64,000 bases of DNA from Haliotis asinina (GCF_037392515.1 NC_090295.1:21220001-21284000), one strand, 5' to 3'; counted from the first letter of the stretch, positions 44,757-55,625 are shown. Made by a program: numbers and translations. Notes: generated by a model from the letters alone, not told the origin.

Positions 44757-46380
44757 GTGCAAAACCATCCCACACCAAAACCCTGCCCACCATCCAAAAC
44801 CACCCTAGGTCCTAGCCCTGTCTGCCATCCAAAACCACCCTAGGTCCTAGCCCTGCCTGCCATCCAGAACCACCTTAGGTCCTAGCCCTGCCCACCATCC
44901 AAAACCACCCTAGGTCCTAGCCCTGCCTGCCATCCAAAACCGCCCCACACCAAAACCCTACCCACCATCCGAAAGCACCATAGGTCCTTACCCTGTCTGC
45001 CATCCCAAACCACCCTACACCCAAACCCTACCCACCATCCGAAAGCACCCTAGGTCCTTACCCTGCCTGCCATCCACAACCACATCACACCACACCAAAA
45101 CTGTCACCCACCCTCCAAAACCATTCCACACCAAAACCCTGCCCTCCATCCAAAACAACTCCACACATCAGCCCTGCCCACCATCCAAAACCACCCTTGG
45201 TCTTAGCCCTGCCCACCATCCAAAACCACCCTAAGTCCTAGCCCTGTCTGCCATCCAAAACCACCCCACATCCAAATCCTGCCCGCCATCCAAAACCACC
45301 CTAGGTCCTAGCCCTGCCTGTCATCCAAAACCACCCCTCACCAAAACCCTGCCCACCATCCAAAAGCACCCTAGGTCCTAGCCCTGCCTGCCATCCAAAA
45401 CCACCTTACACCCAACCCTACCCACCATCCGAAAGCACCCTAGGACCTTACCCTGCCTGCCATCCCAAACCACACCACACCAAAACTGTCACCCACCCTC
45501 CAAAACCATTCCACACCAAAACCTTGCCCTCCATCCAAAACAACTCCACACATCAGCCCTGCCCTCCATCCAAAACCACCCTTGGTCTTAGACCTGCCCA
45601 CCATCCAAAACCACCCTAGGTCCTAGCCCTGCCTGCCATCCAAAACCACCCTAGGTCCTAGCCCTGCCCGCCATCCAAAACCACCCTAGGTCCTAGCCCT
45701 GCCTGCCATCCAAAACCACCCTAGGTCCTAGCCCTGACAGCCATCCAAAACCACCCTAGGTCCTAGCCCTGCCTGCCATCCAAAATCACCCCACACCCAA
45801 ACCCTACCCACCATCCAAAAGCACCCTAGGTCCTAGCCCTGCCTGCCATCCAAAACCACCTCACACCCAAACCCTACCCACCATCCGAAAGCACCCTAGG
45901 TCCTAGCCCTGCCTGCCATCCAAAAGCACCCTAGGTCCTAGCCCTGCCCACCATCCAAAACCACCCTAGGTCCTAGCCCTGCCCGCCATCCAAAAGCACC
46001 CTAGGTCCTAGCCCTGCCTGCCATCCAAAACCACCCTAGGTCCTAGCCCTGCCCGCCATCCAAAACCACCCTAGGTCCTAGCCCTGCCTGCCATCCAAAA
46101 CCACCCTAGGTCCTAGCCCTGACAGCCATCCAAAACCACCCTAGGTCCTAGCCCTGCCTGCCATCCAAAATCACCCCACACCCAAACCCTACCCACCATC
46201 CAAAAGCACCCTAGGTCCTAGCCCTGCCTGCCATCCAAAACCACCCCACACCCAAACCCTGCCCTCCATCCAAAAGCAACCTAGGTCCTAGCCCTGCCTG
46301 CCATCCAAAATCACCCCACACCCAAACCCTACCCACCATCCAAAAGCACCCACACCCTAGCCCTGCCCAACATCGAAACA
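44757..46380. repeat. 35-bp minisatellite with 385-bp higher-order structure
   Basis: The unit is CCATCCAAAACCACCCTAGG plus TCCTAGCCCTGCCTG, about 46 copies. Subtypes are CCCACACCCAAACCC, TGCCCACC, TGACAGCC and ACTGTCACCCACCC. The rare CTGTCACCCA block occurs at 45101 and 45486, and the rare GACAGCC variant at 45736 and 46121. Both pairs are 385 bp apart, which is eleven units. The plus strand is pyrimidine-rich (C/A). Confidence 0.92.
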
Positions 46381-47242
46381 TCCACCCACTTCAAATCCCA
46401 GCCAGCCTCCCTGTACTCCCTCTTACATCAGGCCAAAAATCACAATCCTTCTATTCTAACAAGCAGACAACTCATAAGCCAAGAAAGCTTTTCATAGACT
46501 CAATTCCAAAACACACTATGCATCATTGGTATTCTGGTGGGACAGCTTTTAAACAATTTGTCTGGAAGTCTGTTCCTGGAAGTAAGCGTGAGATCTGACT
46601 GGGTATTGCACCTCCAGTCCTTTGCCCCAAGTCGGATATGTGAGATGTTTTCTAAAAACTCAATGTCTGACACAGCCATTTTGTCTCGATTTGATCCTCA
46701 CAGACAAATAATGGTTCCTGAAGAAAGTTTTTTTCATTCTTGTGTGAAGTAGCAAGGAATGTTTTTCAAATCTAATCGATGAGGACAAATAATATTTTAT
46801 ATCTTTTTGCTGAAGTATTAATTGAGATTCAATTTATCCACCATGAGGAGACTTTGGGAGATGGTATCAGTGAAGGCACTGACAGCCAGCACATTTCTTA
46901 TCTGTTTAAAAGACGTGACATTGATTTCATCCGATTTTCAGGGAATTCATCTAGGATGTATAGAAAGTATGCATTGGTTAAAGGTCCTGTGACCAGTTTT
47001 ACAATGAAACTGAAGTAGGTCTATCAAAAATGTGATTAAAATGAAAAATTAAATGTCATGTTATTTTTCTATACCAAATGTCTGTAAAAAAACTGATATC
47101 AAACACCAGATTTGGAAAAAGTGATATCTTGAACGTCATATCATTAGGCACTCACTCACTCACTCACTCACAGAAAACAGGGGTTTCAGTCATGTCCCAC
47201 TCCCATCTGAAGCAAGTGACTATACCTTAGTTCCCCAAGCAG
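46381..47242. other. No gene seen
   Basis: Includes two adjacent plus frames (46537-46752 and 46779-47018, 71 and 79 codons) in different phases without recognisable domains, and a short CACT run at 47153-47172. Confidence 0.4.
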
Positions 47243-47420
47243 GAGTGAGAGAGTTTAGTTTTAAATTGCTTTTAGCAATATTCCATCAATATCACAGCAG
47301 GTAAGGGATTCACACCTTGAAAAACCAGAAAAGAGATTAACACACTGTACCCATGTCAGGAATCGAACCCAGGTCCTTTGGGGCGAGCACCTTGTCCACT
47401 GGGCTATCCCACCATCCCCT
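47243..47420 (-). mobile_element. SINE-A with well-preserved B box
   Basis: Antisense order: GAGTGAGAGAGTTTAGTTTT, AGCAATATTCCATCAATATC, ACACTGTACCCATGTCAGG, AATCGAACCCAGGTCC (a good B box in reverse), and CTTGTCCACTGGGCTATCCC. A body insertion (GTAAGGGATTCACACCTTGA) makes it longer than other copies. CCAAGCA at both edges may be a short target duplication. Confidence 0.8.
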
Positions 47421-47749
47421 TACCAAGCACAAAATGGTTACCCAGTAGGTAGAGATAATGATGAATTGCAAGTTTCGGTTGTATATTTCCCTGGGACCTG
47501 AGAATGAAACTCAAGTGCCAACAGGTGCAGTGCCAAGGTCATAACTAGATATAAATTCAACAGTTATATACTGGAATGTGTCAGATACAGATTCATAATA
47601 TGATATTATAATTGTCTTTAGAGAGAATAATTAGAGAGCATCAAGGAATTAAATAAATGTTGCAAGTTCCAAGCCTTTGGTGTTGGAGTATCATTCATAC
47701 ATGGGAATGTAGTGTGTGTACAACAAGGAGGAAACATCACATAGACCCT

Positions 47750-47880
47750 GACACAGACATGCATACAGACACACATGGGCATGCATACAGACACACATGG
47801 ACATGATTCAGACACACATGGACATGATTCAGACACACATGGACATGCATACATTCACACATTGACATGATTCAGACACT
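47750..47880. repeat. 21-bp tandem repeat, about six copies
   Basis: The unit is ACACACATGGACATGATTCA plus G, with CATGCATACAG variants. ACACACATG at 47791 and 47812 gives the 21-bp period. The minus frame of CVSESCP repeats is a by-product. Confidence 0.85.
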
Positions 47881-48575
47881 GTATGACATAGCTATGACAC
47901 ACATTCTTTCACAAAACAGACTCTCTGAGACAAACATGTACACAAACAGACACATGAGCACATGCATGCATGCACATCTCTCTTTCTCTCTCTCTTTGAT
48001 CCTGTGTTTTCCTCGCTGCAGACAATGATTCTGCACACACTCATTGTCAACACACCTTAAGGTGTGCCTTTCTGGTTCCATTTCCATGGAAATGGATTGA
48101 TCTGCATTACGGGTGACAATCAACATTTGCCAAAGCCTGATATGGGAAAATGAAAAACTAGTCAAAGCCTGAAGAATGGTGCAAAGTTGTCCTCTGTGTG
48201 GAGGTGAAGTTTGTCTTCAAATTCAGTTGAGATGTTTCTTTTTGTAGCTATTGATTCAAGTTTGCTGAATCTCTGCTGGGAATATGAAAACCGCTATCAA
48301 GTTGTGGACAATTTATTTTTTACTAGTTCAAATTTATACACAAATTATTTTGTCCATAAGGAAATGACAAAGATAAATGATTAGAATTTAGATCAGTTTC
48401 AAGTTGACACAAACAACCTTTGGGTCACAGATCTAAGGGGAGATAATTTAATGCACTACTGGTTAAGCAATATCTTCTTATGTAAGCTGTAATTGAACTT
48501 GAGGACTTTGCAAGATCCTCTTCCTATTCCATTTGAATCCAGATTAAAATGGGTTCTTAGTATCACTGTCATGTA
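47881..48575. other. No gene seen
   Basis: Unique DNA with a short CT-rich run near 47976-47998. Confidence 0.5.
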
Positions 48576-48685
48576 TGAGTGAGTGAGTGAGTGAGTGAGT
48601 ACAGATTGCACCCATGAAGAGACTCAAACTTGCGCCTTCAGGTTGATGAGCCAAAGCTTTAACCACAAGGCTACCCAACCATGCT
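48576..48685 (-). mobile_element. SINE-A with internal deletion
   Basis: A GAGT run joins directly to TGCACCCATGAAGAGACTCA, AACTTGCGCCTTCAGG (decayed B box) and AGCTTTAACCACAAGGCTAC. The AGCAATATTCC tail body is missing, so the copy lost most of its 3' half but kept the GAGT edge. Confidence 0.7.
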
Positions 48686-48717
48686 TCATGTCCATAGAAT
48701 GGACTCTGTGGAGCTTC

Positions 48718-48885
48718 AGTTAGAATAGGTTCCTATAACCCATCTTTATGTCATAACAGGCAACTTCGTCTGATGATCTTGACTGATATGTCATCATGCC
48801 CCAATGGTGTAGGTTGATATTCATGCCTTCAACCACTGGTTTATTTTGGTCTGCTGAGACTGTGATACAGATTGTCGCAGAGTCC
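48718..48885 (+). mobile_element. SINE-B, old plus-strand copy
   Basis: TTAGAATAGGTTCCTATAAC, CATAACAGGCAACTTCG, CTTGACTGATATGTCATCAT and CAACCACTGGTTTATTTTGG follow the family order with many substitutions. The tail is lost. Confidence 0.6.
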
Positions 48886-49091
48886 CTGAATTATATTATT
48901 CTCTGTTCAATCCATGCCCTTATGTAAAGCAAACACCCTAACGAAAGCAAATTTAGATTTTCCTTAGATTAAGAATGTCTAACTCATCTCATCTGGGTCT
49001 CCTTTTCACTTTATATGGAGTTATTTGTATCCATCAAAATCACATATTTTCAGAGGCTAGGCATTAGTCTACTCAGTGTAAAGATCCAGTT

Positions 49092-49282
49092 TTGAATAGG
49101 TCTTCACCAGCTTATGCTAATTGTAAGGGGTGAGTAACAGAATTGGGTGGTGAGGCTTGCTAACTTGGTTGACTGATTCCAGCCGATTCCATCTGCTCAT
49201 GATGTTGACCACTGGATTGTCTGGTCCTGACTCAATTATTCACAGACCATCACCATTAAGCCAGAATATGTGGCATTAAACA
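49092..49282 (+). mobile_element. SINE-B, old plus-strand copy
   Basis: TTGAATAGGTCTTCACCAGC, TTGTAAGGGGTGAGTAACAG, GGCTTGCTAACTTGGTTGAC, ACTGGATTGTCTGGTCCTGA and ATTCACAGACCATCACC appear in order, with a decayed tail (CCAGAATATGTGGCATTAAA). Confidence 0.75.
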
Positions 49283-49633
49283 TTCACAAACAGCCTTCGC
49301 AACAGGAATATTAGTGATAAGGCTTTATTATATTTCTCTGAGGATCATTCAAGGTCTTTTTGAATGATGTTTCAGTTTCACTGAACATGAGAATAGGGTA
49401 TACATCACAAAACACTGGGTTACTGACAGTTTTTATTGCTATGTAGGCTTTAGAATGAAGAGATGTTGTTTCAAAAATGTTTTAGGTAGCAAAATTCTGG
49501 ATATTTCGAGTACTACTGTTATTGACCAGTCACTGGTACTTCTTGCTACAGCCCTGCTGATGCTACTACTAATTTATTCTTATTTTATTGCTTGTTTTGC
49601 TCTAAGTCTAAAACTGTGTGTTTGAATTAACTT

Positions 49634-49795
49634 CATTGTGGGGTTGCCTAGAGGTTCAAGCATTCTTTCATCAAGCCAAAAAGACCCAGATTCAATTCTC
49701 CCCATGGGTACATAGTGTGAAGCCCATTTATGGTGTCCCCCAGTGATATTGCTAGAATATTGCTGAAAGCAGCGTAAATTCATACCCACTCGGTG
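49634..49795 (+). mobile_element. SINE-A, plus strand
   Basis: GGGGTTGCCTAGAGGTTCAA (A-box region), AGACCCAGATTCAATTCTCC (B-box region), CATAGTGTGAAGCCCATTTA and the tail GTGATATTGCTAGAATATTG then CTGAAAGCAGCG. Complete apart from point changes. Confidence 0.8.
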
Positions 49796-50340
49796 GTCAG
49801 TGACTGATTTAATACTTTAAGTTCTGTATGTACCAATTTATGGGTTAACCTTTGCAATTCGACTTCATAACATTTTATCAGCCATGAATAGTTTCAGTAA
49901 GACATTAAGAGTAAAGACCTGATTGGGTTTATTTGCTAGTAGTTTGGTCTTGCATCTTGATCAGTGCAAATGGCTGGTCATTTCCATAGTGGTGAGTTTT
50001 TAATTGACCTTATTTATGTCCGTTTATATCAGTTGTCATCTTGTGAGACAAATGCGAGTGGTTTATTGTGATTAGACCATAACGGAGTAATTGCTACAAA
50101 ATTTAGTATCACATTCAGCAGAAGGTATTATTCCTGTTCAGGTTCTGATCAGCTGCTGCTCGTTTTCATGATGACTGATATGAAGGGAAGAGGTATGTTA
50201 TTGGATTGATACTTGTTCGTTTAGATCACATGGACACATGATGATGATGAATCGAGTACGTGCAGATTGGTGTCATCTTCGGTATGTTTATTGCTTTGTT
50301 TTCTTTTGTTTTGGAGGTTGCAGCTTTTACCAATACTGGG
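49796..50340. other. No gene seen
   Basis: AT-rich unique DNA before the SINE-C. Confidence 0.5.
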
Positions 50341-50960
50341 CATGGTAGGCAAGCTGGCTAAATCACCAGGCTAGTGATCCAGTGAGCTTTAGGTGATGGG
50401 ATCATGGTAGGCAAGCTGGCTAAATCACCAGGCTAGTGATCCAGTGAGCTTTAGGTGATGGGATCATGGTAGGCAAGCTGGCTAAAGCACCAGGCTAGTG
50501 ATCCAGTGAGCTTTAGGTGATGGGATCATGGTAGGCAAGCTGGCTAAAGCACCAGGCTAGTGATCCAGTGAGCTTTAGGTGATGGGATCATGGTAGGCAA
50601 GCTGGCTAAAGCACCAGGCTAGTGATCCAGTGAGCTTCAGGTGATGGAATCAAGTCTAACTGTGGCCAGGTGTTAAAACCTTGGTGTCAGCTTTGTGTGC
50701 TGACTCTTATAGTGGTGTCACAGCCCCTGGTGTACAGTAGGCAACTCTGTGCACTTAAAACAACCCATGAGTTGAGGTACAGCAACAAAAGATCAATGCA
50801 GTAAACCTTGGACAAAGTACTGTGACTATATGTGTCCCAGTCCACCCAGCTGTGAATGGATACCAAAATATGTGTGAGAAAGTGGCAATAACTCAGTGAA
50901 CCTACTGGCTGCAAGAGATGACTATACTCTCTAGGGAGTTGAGCTTAATATTACGATGTC
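50341..50960 (+). mobile_element. SINE-C with tRNA-like head repeated five times
   Basis: Five 62-bp head copies start at 50341, 50403, 50465, 50527 and 50589. Each has GCAAGCTGGCTAAAKCACCA and GGCTAGTGATCCAGTGAGC. The order resembles tRNA-Thr(AGT): an A-box-like TGGCTAAAGC, then an anticodon loop CTAGTGA, then a decayed B box. The body follows once: CAGTAAACCTTGGACAAAGT, GTCCACCCAGCTGTGAATGG, GGAGTTGAGCTTAATATTAC. The body matches the minus-strand copy at 19330-19610. Confidence 0.75.
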
Positions 50961-50967
50961 CCATTCA

Positions 50968-52118
50968 GACTGACATCCAACATAATGATGGAAGTGTTCA
51001 CCCACATACCAACATAAAGATGGAAGTGTTCACCCACATACCAACATAAAGATGGAAGTGTTCACCCACATACCAACATAATGATGGAAGTGTTCACCCA
51101 AAGACCAACAGCATGATGGAAGTGTTCACCCAAAGACCAACATAATGATGGAAGTGTTCACCCACATACCAACATAATGATGGAAGTGTTCACCCACATA
51201 CCAACATAAAGATGGAAGTGTTCACCCACATACCAACATAATGATGGAAGTGTTCACCCACATACCAACATAAAGATGGAAGTGTTCACCCACATACCAA
51301 CATAATGATGGAAGTGTTCACCCACATACCAACATAATGATGGAAGTGTTCACCCAAAGAGCAACAGCATGATGGAAGTGTTCACCCAAAGACCAATATG
51401 ATGATGGAAGTGTTCACCCACATACCAACATAATGATGGAAGTGTTCACCCACATACCAACATAATGATGGAAGTGTTCACCCACATACCAACATAAAGA
51501 TGGAAGTGTTCACCCAAAGACCAACAGCATGATGGAAGTGTTCACCCAAAGACCAACATAATGATGGAAGTGTTCACCCAAAGACCAACAGCATGATGGA
51601 AGTGTTCACCCAAAGACCAATATGATGATGGAAGTGTTCACCCACATACCAACATAATGATGGAAGTGTTCACCCACATACCAATATGATGATGGAAGTG
51701 TTCACCCACATACCAACATAATGATGGAAGTGTTCACCCACATACCAACATAATGATGGAAGTGTTCACCCACATACCAACATAAAGATGGAAGTGTTCA
51801 CCCACATACCAACATAAAGATGGAAGTGTTCACCCACATACCAACATAATGATGGAAGTGTTCACCCACATACCAACATAAAGATGGAAGTGTTCACCCA
51901 CATACCAACATAAAGATGGAAGTGTTCACCCACATACCAACATAAAGATGGAAGTGTTCACCCACATACCAACATAAAGATGGAAGTGTTCACCCACATA
52001 CCAACATAAAGATGGAAGTGTTCACCCACATACCAACATAATGATGGAAGTGTTCACCCAAAGACCAACAGCATGATGGAAGTGTTCACCCAAAGACCAA
52101 TATGATGATGGAAGTGTT
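50968..52118. repeat. 32-bp minisatellite with mixed variants
   Basis: The unit is CCCACATACCAACATAATGA plus TGGAAGTGTTCA, about 36 copies, with a 32-bp period measured at 51001 and 51033. Two variable positions combine: CATACC or AAGACC, and ACATAATG, ACATAAAG, ACAGCATG or ATATGATG. The order of variants is non-random, for example AAGACC-CAGCATG followed by AAGACC-TATGATG three times (the first with a GAGC change). The array starts directly at the 3' end of the SINE-C. Confidence 0.93.
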
Positions 52119-52735
52119 CATTCCTATTTCAATACAATGACAGGAGGTGCACACCCCTGTATCCCCTCCTCTGGATCTGCCTATGACATGTAATTTCTGT
52201 TATACATACCACAGTTTCAACTTTGGGTTACATACAAAATTTTGTAGGCGCTTGTGATATTAACAGTTTTCAGAAGAACAAATAGTCATCTCACATAATG
52301 GGGAGGGATTCCCGATTTTACATCCCTTTCTTCATACAATCATATGTGCCTCACATCAAAATTTGAACCAATTGTTCAACCAATTCCACGCACTGTGTTC
52401 CTTGTTGACAAATGCAACAACTTGTGTGGTCATGAATAGAACATGGCAGAACTTCCTGGTTGCATCAAAAACTGCTAATCAAAGCCAGAGTGAAGAAATC
52501 CATTCTCCGTGATGATACTCATAACATCTGAGAAGAAAGTTAACAAGACAGCTTCTTGTTCTTGTCTAAGGGAAGGACGTTATAAAAATTAATGTTGAAC
52601 ATAACATCACAATTTTACAATGCGCTACAGACTGATTTTCGTAACCATTTTAACATGCTTTCAAAAATTGGATGGATGGTCCAATTTATCAACATGAAAC
52701 AGTAGCAGACCAGTTCCATGTTCATAAGTCACGTT
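52119..52735. other. No gene seen
   Basis: Unique DNA between two tandem arrays. Confidence 0.5.
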
Positions 52736-53135
52736 CAAAAGCCATGTTCATTAGTTCATGAACCATGTTCATAGGCCATGTTTATAAGTTCATAAGCCAT
52801 GTTCATAAGCCATGTTCATAAGCCATGTTCATAAGTTCATAAGCCATGTTCATAAGTTCATAAGCCATATTCATGAGCCATGTTCTTAACTTCATATGCC
52901 ATGTTTATAACTTCATAAGCCACATTCATAAGCCATGTTCATAAGTTCATAAGCCATGTTCATAAGCCATATTCACGAGTTTATAAGCCATGTTCATAGG
53001 CCATGTTCATAAGCCACATTCATAAGCCATTTTCATAAGTTCATAAGCCATATTCATAAGCCATGTTCATAAGTTCATAAGCTATGTTCATAAGTTCATA
53101 AGCCATGTTCATTAGCCATGGCCATGTTCATAAGC
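52736..53135. repeat. CATAAGCCATGTT short tandem array
   Basis: Irregular alternation of GTTCATAAGCCAT and GTTCATAA units, with occasional ATTCAT, GTTTAT and CACATTC variants. Units of 13 and 8-9 bp are mixed, so the array has no single strict period. Confidence 0.88.
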
Positions 53136-53136
53136 T

Positions 53137-53187
53137 ATTATAATACAGCTGGAATATTGCTGAAAGTGGTGTAAAAGTGAACTCACT
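53137..53187 (+). mobile_element. SINE tail fragment
   Basis: ACAGCTGGAATATTGCTGAA then AGTGGTGTAAAAGTGAACTC: the shared tail on the plus strand, directly after the CATAAGCC array. Confidence 0.65.
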
Positions 53188-53219
53188 GTTCATGTTGAAT
53201 GCTTAGAGGATAAATGTAC

Positions 53220-53358
53220 TGTGTTGGAAAATCAGAGGTATATAACAAAATTGTAATAGCTCTGAATTTGATTTAAAACCGAATGCATAGTGTGAGGTTT
53301 TAAATACAAAATTCAGAGCTATTATAATTCTGTTATATACATCTGATTTTCCAACACA
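53220..53358. mobile_element. 139-bp fold-back element
   Basis: The left arm is TGTGTTGGAAAATCAGAGGT, ATATAACAAAATTGTAATAG, CTCTGAATTTGATTTAAAAC. The right arm is its near-perfect reverse complement, ending CTGATTTTCCAACACA. The loop is about 20 bp (CGAATGCATAGTGTGAG). The terminal TGTGTTGG is shared with a partial third arm at 53418-53457 (GTGTTGGAAAATCAGAGGTA), so the family has more than one copy locally. Confidence 0.8.
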
Positions 53359-53534
53359 ATGTGTTTATCTCCATTCTACCATAACTGTGTTATTCAGATT
53401 TTTAACATATACAATAAGTGTTGGAAAATCAGAGGTATATGACACGATTATATACCACTGAATGACTTTGATTAACCTATCACAATCCAGTATTTACTGA
53501 AGCCATGGTAGAACAGTGATTGTTCGATTCCCAG

Positions 53535-53725
53535 TCGTGAGTCAGTGAGTCAGTGAGTTTAGTTTTAAGCCACTTTTTAGCAGTATTCCCGCAGTACCCC
53601 ACTACATTAGCATTACTCTACACAAGTGGGATACAATGACATGTGTCAACCAAATCAGCAAGTCTTACCACAAATCAGCAAGTCTCACCACAAATCAGCA
53701 AGTCTTACCACAAATCAGCAAGTCG
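53535..53725 (-). mobile_element. SINE-A tail joined to SINE-B piece with 20-bp repeat
   Basis: Antisense tail GTGAGTTTAGTTTTAAGCCA and AGCAGTATTCCCGCAGTA is followed by SINE-B sequence ACACAAGTGGGATACAATGA and CATGTGTCAACCAAATCAGC. The SINE-B centre CAAATCAGCAAGTCTTACCA then repeats at 53651, 53671, 53691 and 53711, exactly 20 bp apart. After the array, GTCGCCTCATACAAGAAGCT resumes SINE-B order. Confidence 0.75.
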
Positions 53726-55032
53726 CCTCATACAAGAAGCTGAAGATGCTGAAGATCAATTCTAACCCAGACCCAGTTTGTTACATAATGTCACTACCAT
53801 GTAGGTTGTGACTGCCAAAACAGTGTTACATGTGAAAACACAATGAGCTCAATCCCACCAATTTAAAAGTCATACATAATTGTTTATGGTTGTTTGTGGA
53901 TTCTAAAAAAAATACCCTTCTAACAACAACTCACAAATCAATGCATCGACCGTGGGTAACAAACAAATTTCACTTAATTCTAAATTTCACTGACAGTTTC
54001 TTTTAAAAAAGTGACCAGAAAGATGTTTTGCTGGAGTAACACAAGTCATTGATTGATGGAGTCTAAGAATCTGGAAGGAGGGCTCAGTCTCAGGAAAGTC
54101 TCCAGAGCAGTACTGTCTTAGTGGCGTAAAAATGTTTTCCGATGCCTAATGGTTGCGGAGAGCTGGATATATGTCACATACTTAAAGTTGGAAACAGCGT
54201 TGTGTTTTTTGTCACTAGGATGGAATTAAAACAAGTATTAGAAAATACATCAGGTCGTAGGAAAGGATGAGGACATACATCAAGAGGTGGAGACAAGGAT
54301 ATGTAAATTAGTCAGATAAGTACAAGACTAAGCTGAGAGGATCAGCAGCTCATCCAAAAAGATTCATGTCATTTTTTCACTAAATTTTTTTTGTCTACAA
54401 GCTTATATTTTATCATGCATCCCAAAGGAAATTCTTTCTGTATCAGAAACAGCCTGAAAATGAACAAATACAAAATTCAGAAAAGTATACACAATAATTA
54501 CATACACAAAGTGAGTGCTGGTGATTTCATACAATTAGCCACATAATTCAAGAGGCTGAGTTATCACATGCATGATGACTATTCAAAAACATTTGTTGCA
54601 TAAATAATAGTGGATGGTATGAAGTGTTTTGTAAGTTGGAATAATTAGGCAACATGATTTTATTTTTATCTTAATAGGGGTTGGCTTAGGAGTGCATCCA
54701 ATGCATCTGTTGATAGGTCACATCATGGTGACCATCATTAAAAGTATCAGGAAAAGAAACATAACTGCATAGAATTTGTGAGATCGGTCACGTGGATTAA
54801 AATGCCAATTAGATGGAACTTTGGATTCATGGAGTATTACTGAGAATAGACCAACATGACAACGCCATCACTCAGCTGAAGCAGTAAAAACAAGGCTGGA
54901 TACTGAAAGGCTGGATACTGAAATATTTTTAAATTCATGTTTCGTTCCTCTTTTCATTGAAAATATTGTATATATCTCTGTTATCAGTTCTGGAAACAGT
55001 GTTCCATGCCAAACAAAAATCCCCCTCCTTCA
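53726..55032. other. No gene seen
   Basis: AT-rich unique DNA. Confidence 0.5.
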
Positions 55033-55044
55033 GCTTTTCTTTGG

Positions 55045-55144
55045 GTGAGTGAGTGAGTTTAGTTTTACGCCGCACTCAGCAATATTCCAGCTATATGGCG
55101 GCGGTCTGTAAATAATCTATTCTACCCCGCGACCTTCATGGGTT
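55045..55144 (-). mobile_element. Internally deleted SINE-B with perfect 12-bp target duplication
   Basis: Only the tail half (GAGTTTAGTTTTACGCCGCA to GCGGCGGTCTGTAAATAAT) and the head end (CTATTCTACCCCGCGACCTT) remain. About 150 bp of centre is absent. GCTTTTCTTTGG lies perfectly at 55033-55044 and 55145-55156. The remaining sequence is very close to the family form, so it is young. Confidence 0.88.
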
Positions 55145-55189
55145 GCTTTTCTTTGGATTGGCATTGTTGGTTCCTTACGTGAAGACCCT

Positions 55190-55625
55190 ATTGGGAGTGA
55201 GTGACTATGGTTAGCTTTACGCTGCTTGTAGCCAGTGTGGGAAATAGTTCCTAATTTTGCTTTCCATTCAGGATAGGTACGCCTGAGAGTTAAAAGTCCA
55301 CAAAATAATTTACTCAACTGAAATTTGAATGTAGACATGTGTTTCATCATTAAGCTGCTAATATGATGATCATTTTTATCAGGACACAATCTTGCATATT
55401 TAAAAGTCAACAGTCAGGCCAGTGCCTGTGGAGACTTAATGGCCCAACTCAACTTTTACTAGCCTTGGGCCAGCAGGCCAGTTGCTATATTGCACACTGC
55501 TTGTAGCAATATTCCAGCAATATCACAATGGGGAACACCAGGAATTGGCTTTACATGTTCTACCCATGTGGGGAATCGAACCCAGTGACAAATAACACTT
55601 TAACCACGAGGCTACTTCACCGACC
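55190..55625 (-). mobile_element. SINE-A interrupted by a hAT MITE
   Basis: The tail end (GAGTGAGTGACTATGG then TTAGCTTTACGCTGCTTGTA) is at 55195-55232. The rest (AGCAATATTCCAGCAATATC, GAACACCAGGAATTGGC, GGGGAATCGAACCCAGTG, CACTTTAACCACGAGGCTAC) is at 55500-55625. The two parts join cleanly once the 267-bp insert and one 8-bp duplicate are removed. Three bases are also lost near the B box. Confidence 0.88.
55233..55499 (+). mobile_element. hAT MITE with 8-bp target duplication
   Basis: A 267-bp insert starting CAGTGTGGGAAATAG and ending TATATTGCACACTG. The terminal inverted repeat is CAGTGTG/CACACTG. The perfect 8-bp duplication CTTGTAGC is at 55225-55232 and 55500-55507. This combination is diagnostic of hAT. 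The minus frame at 55117-55410 is a by-product. Relatives lie at 38859-39118 and, inverted, at about 35085-35310. Confidence 0.92.

Noticed and set aside
55117-55410. 97-codon minus frame
   Set aside because: It crosses a SINE tail and a hAT MITE, so it cannot be an ancestral gene.
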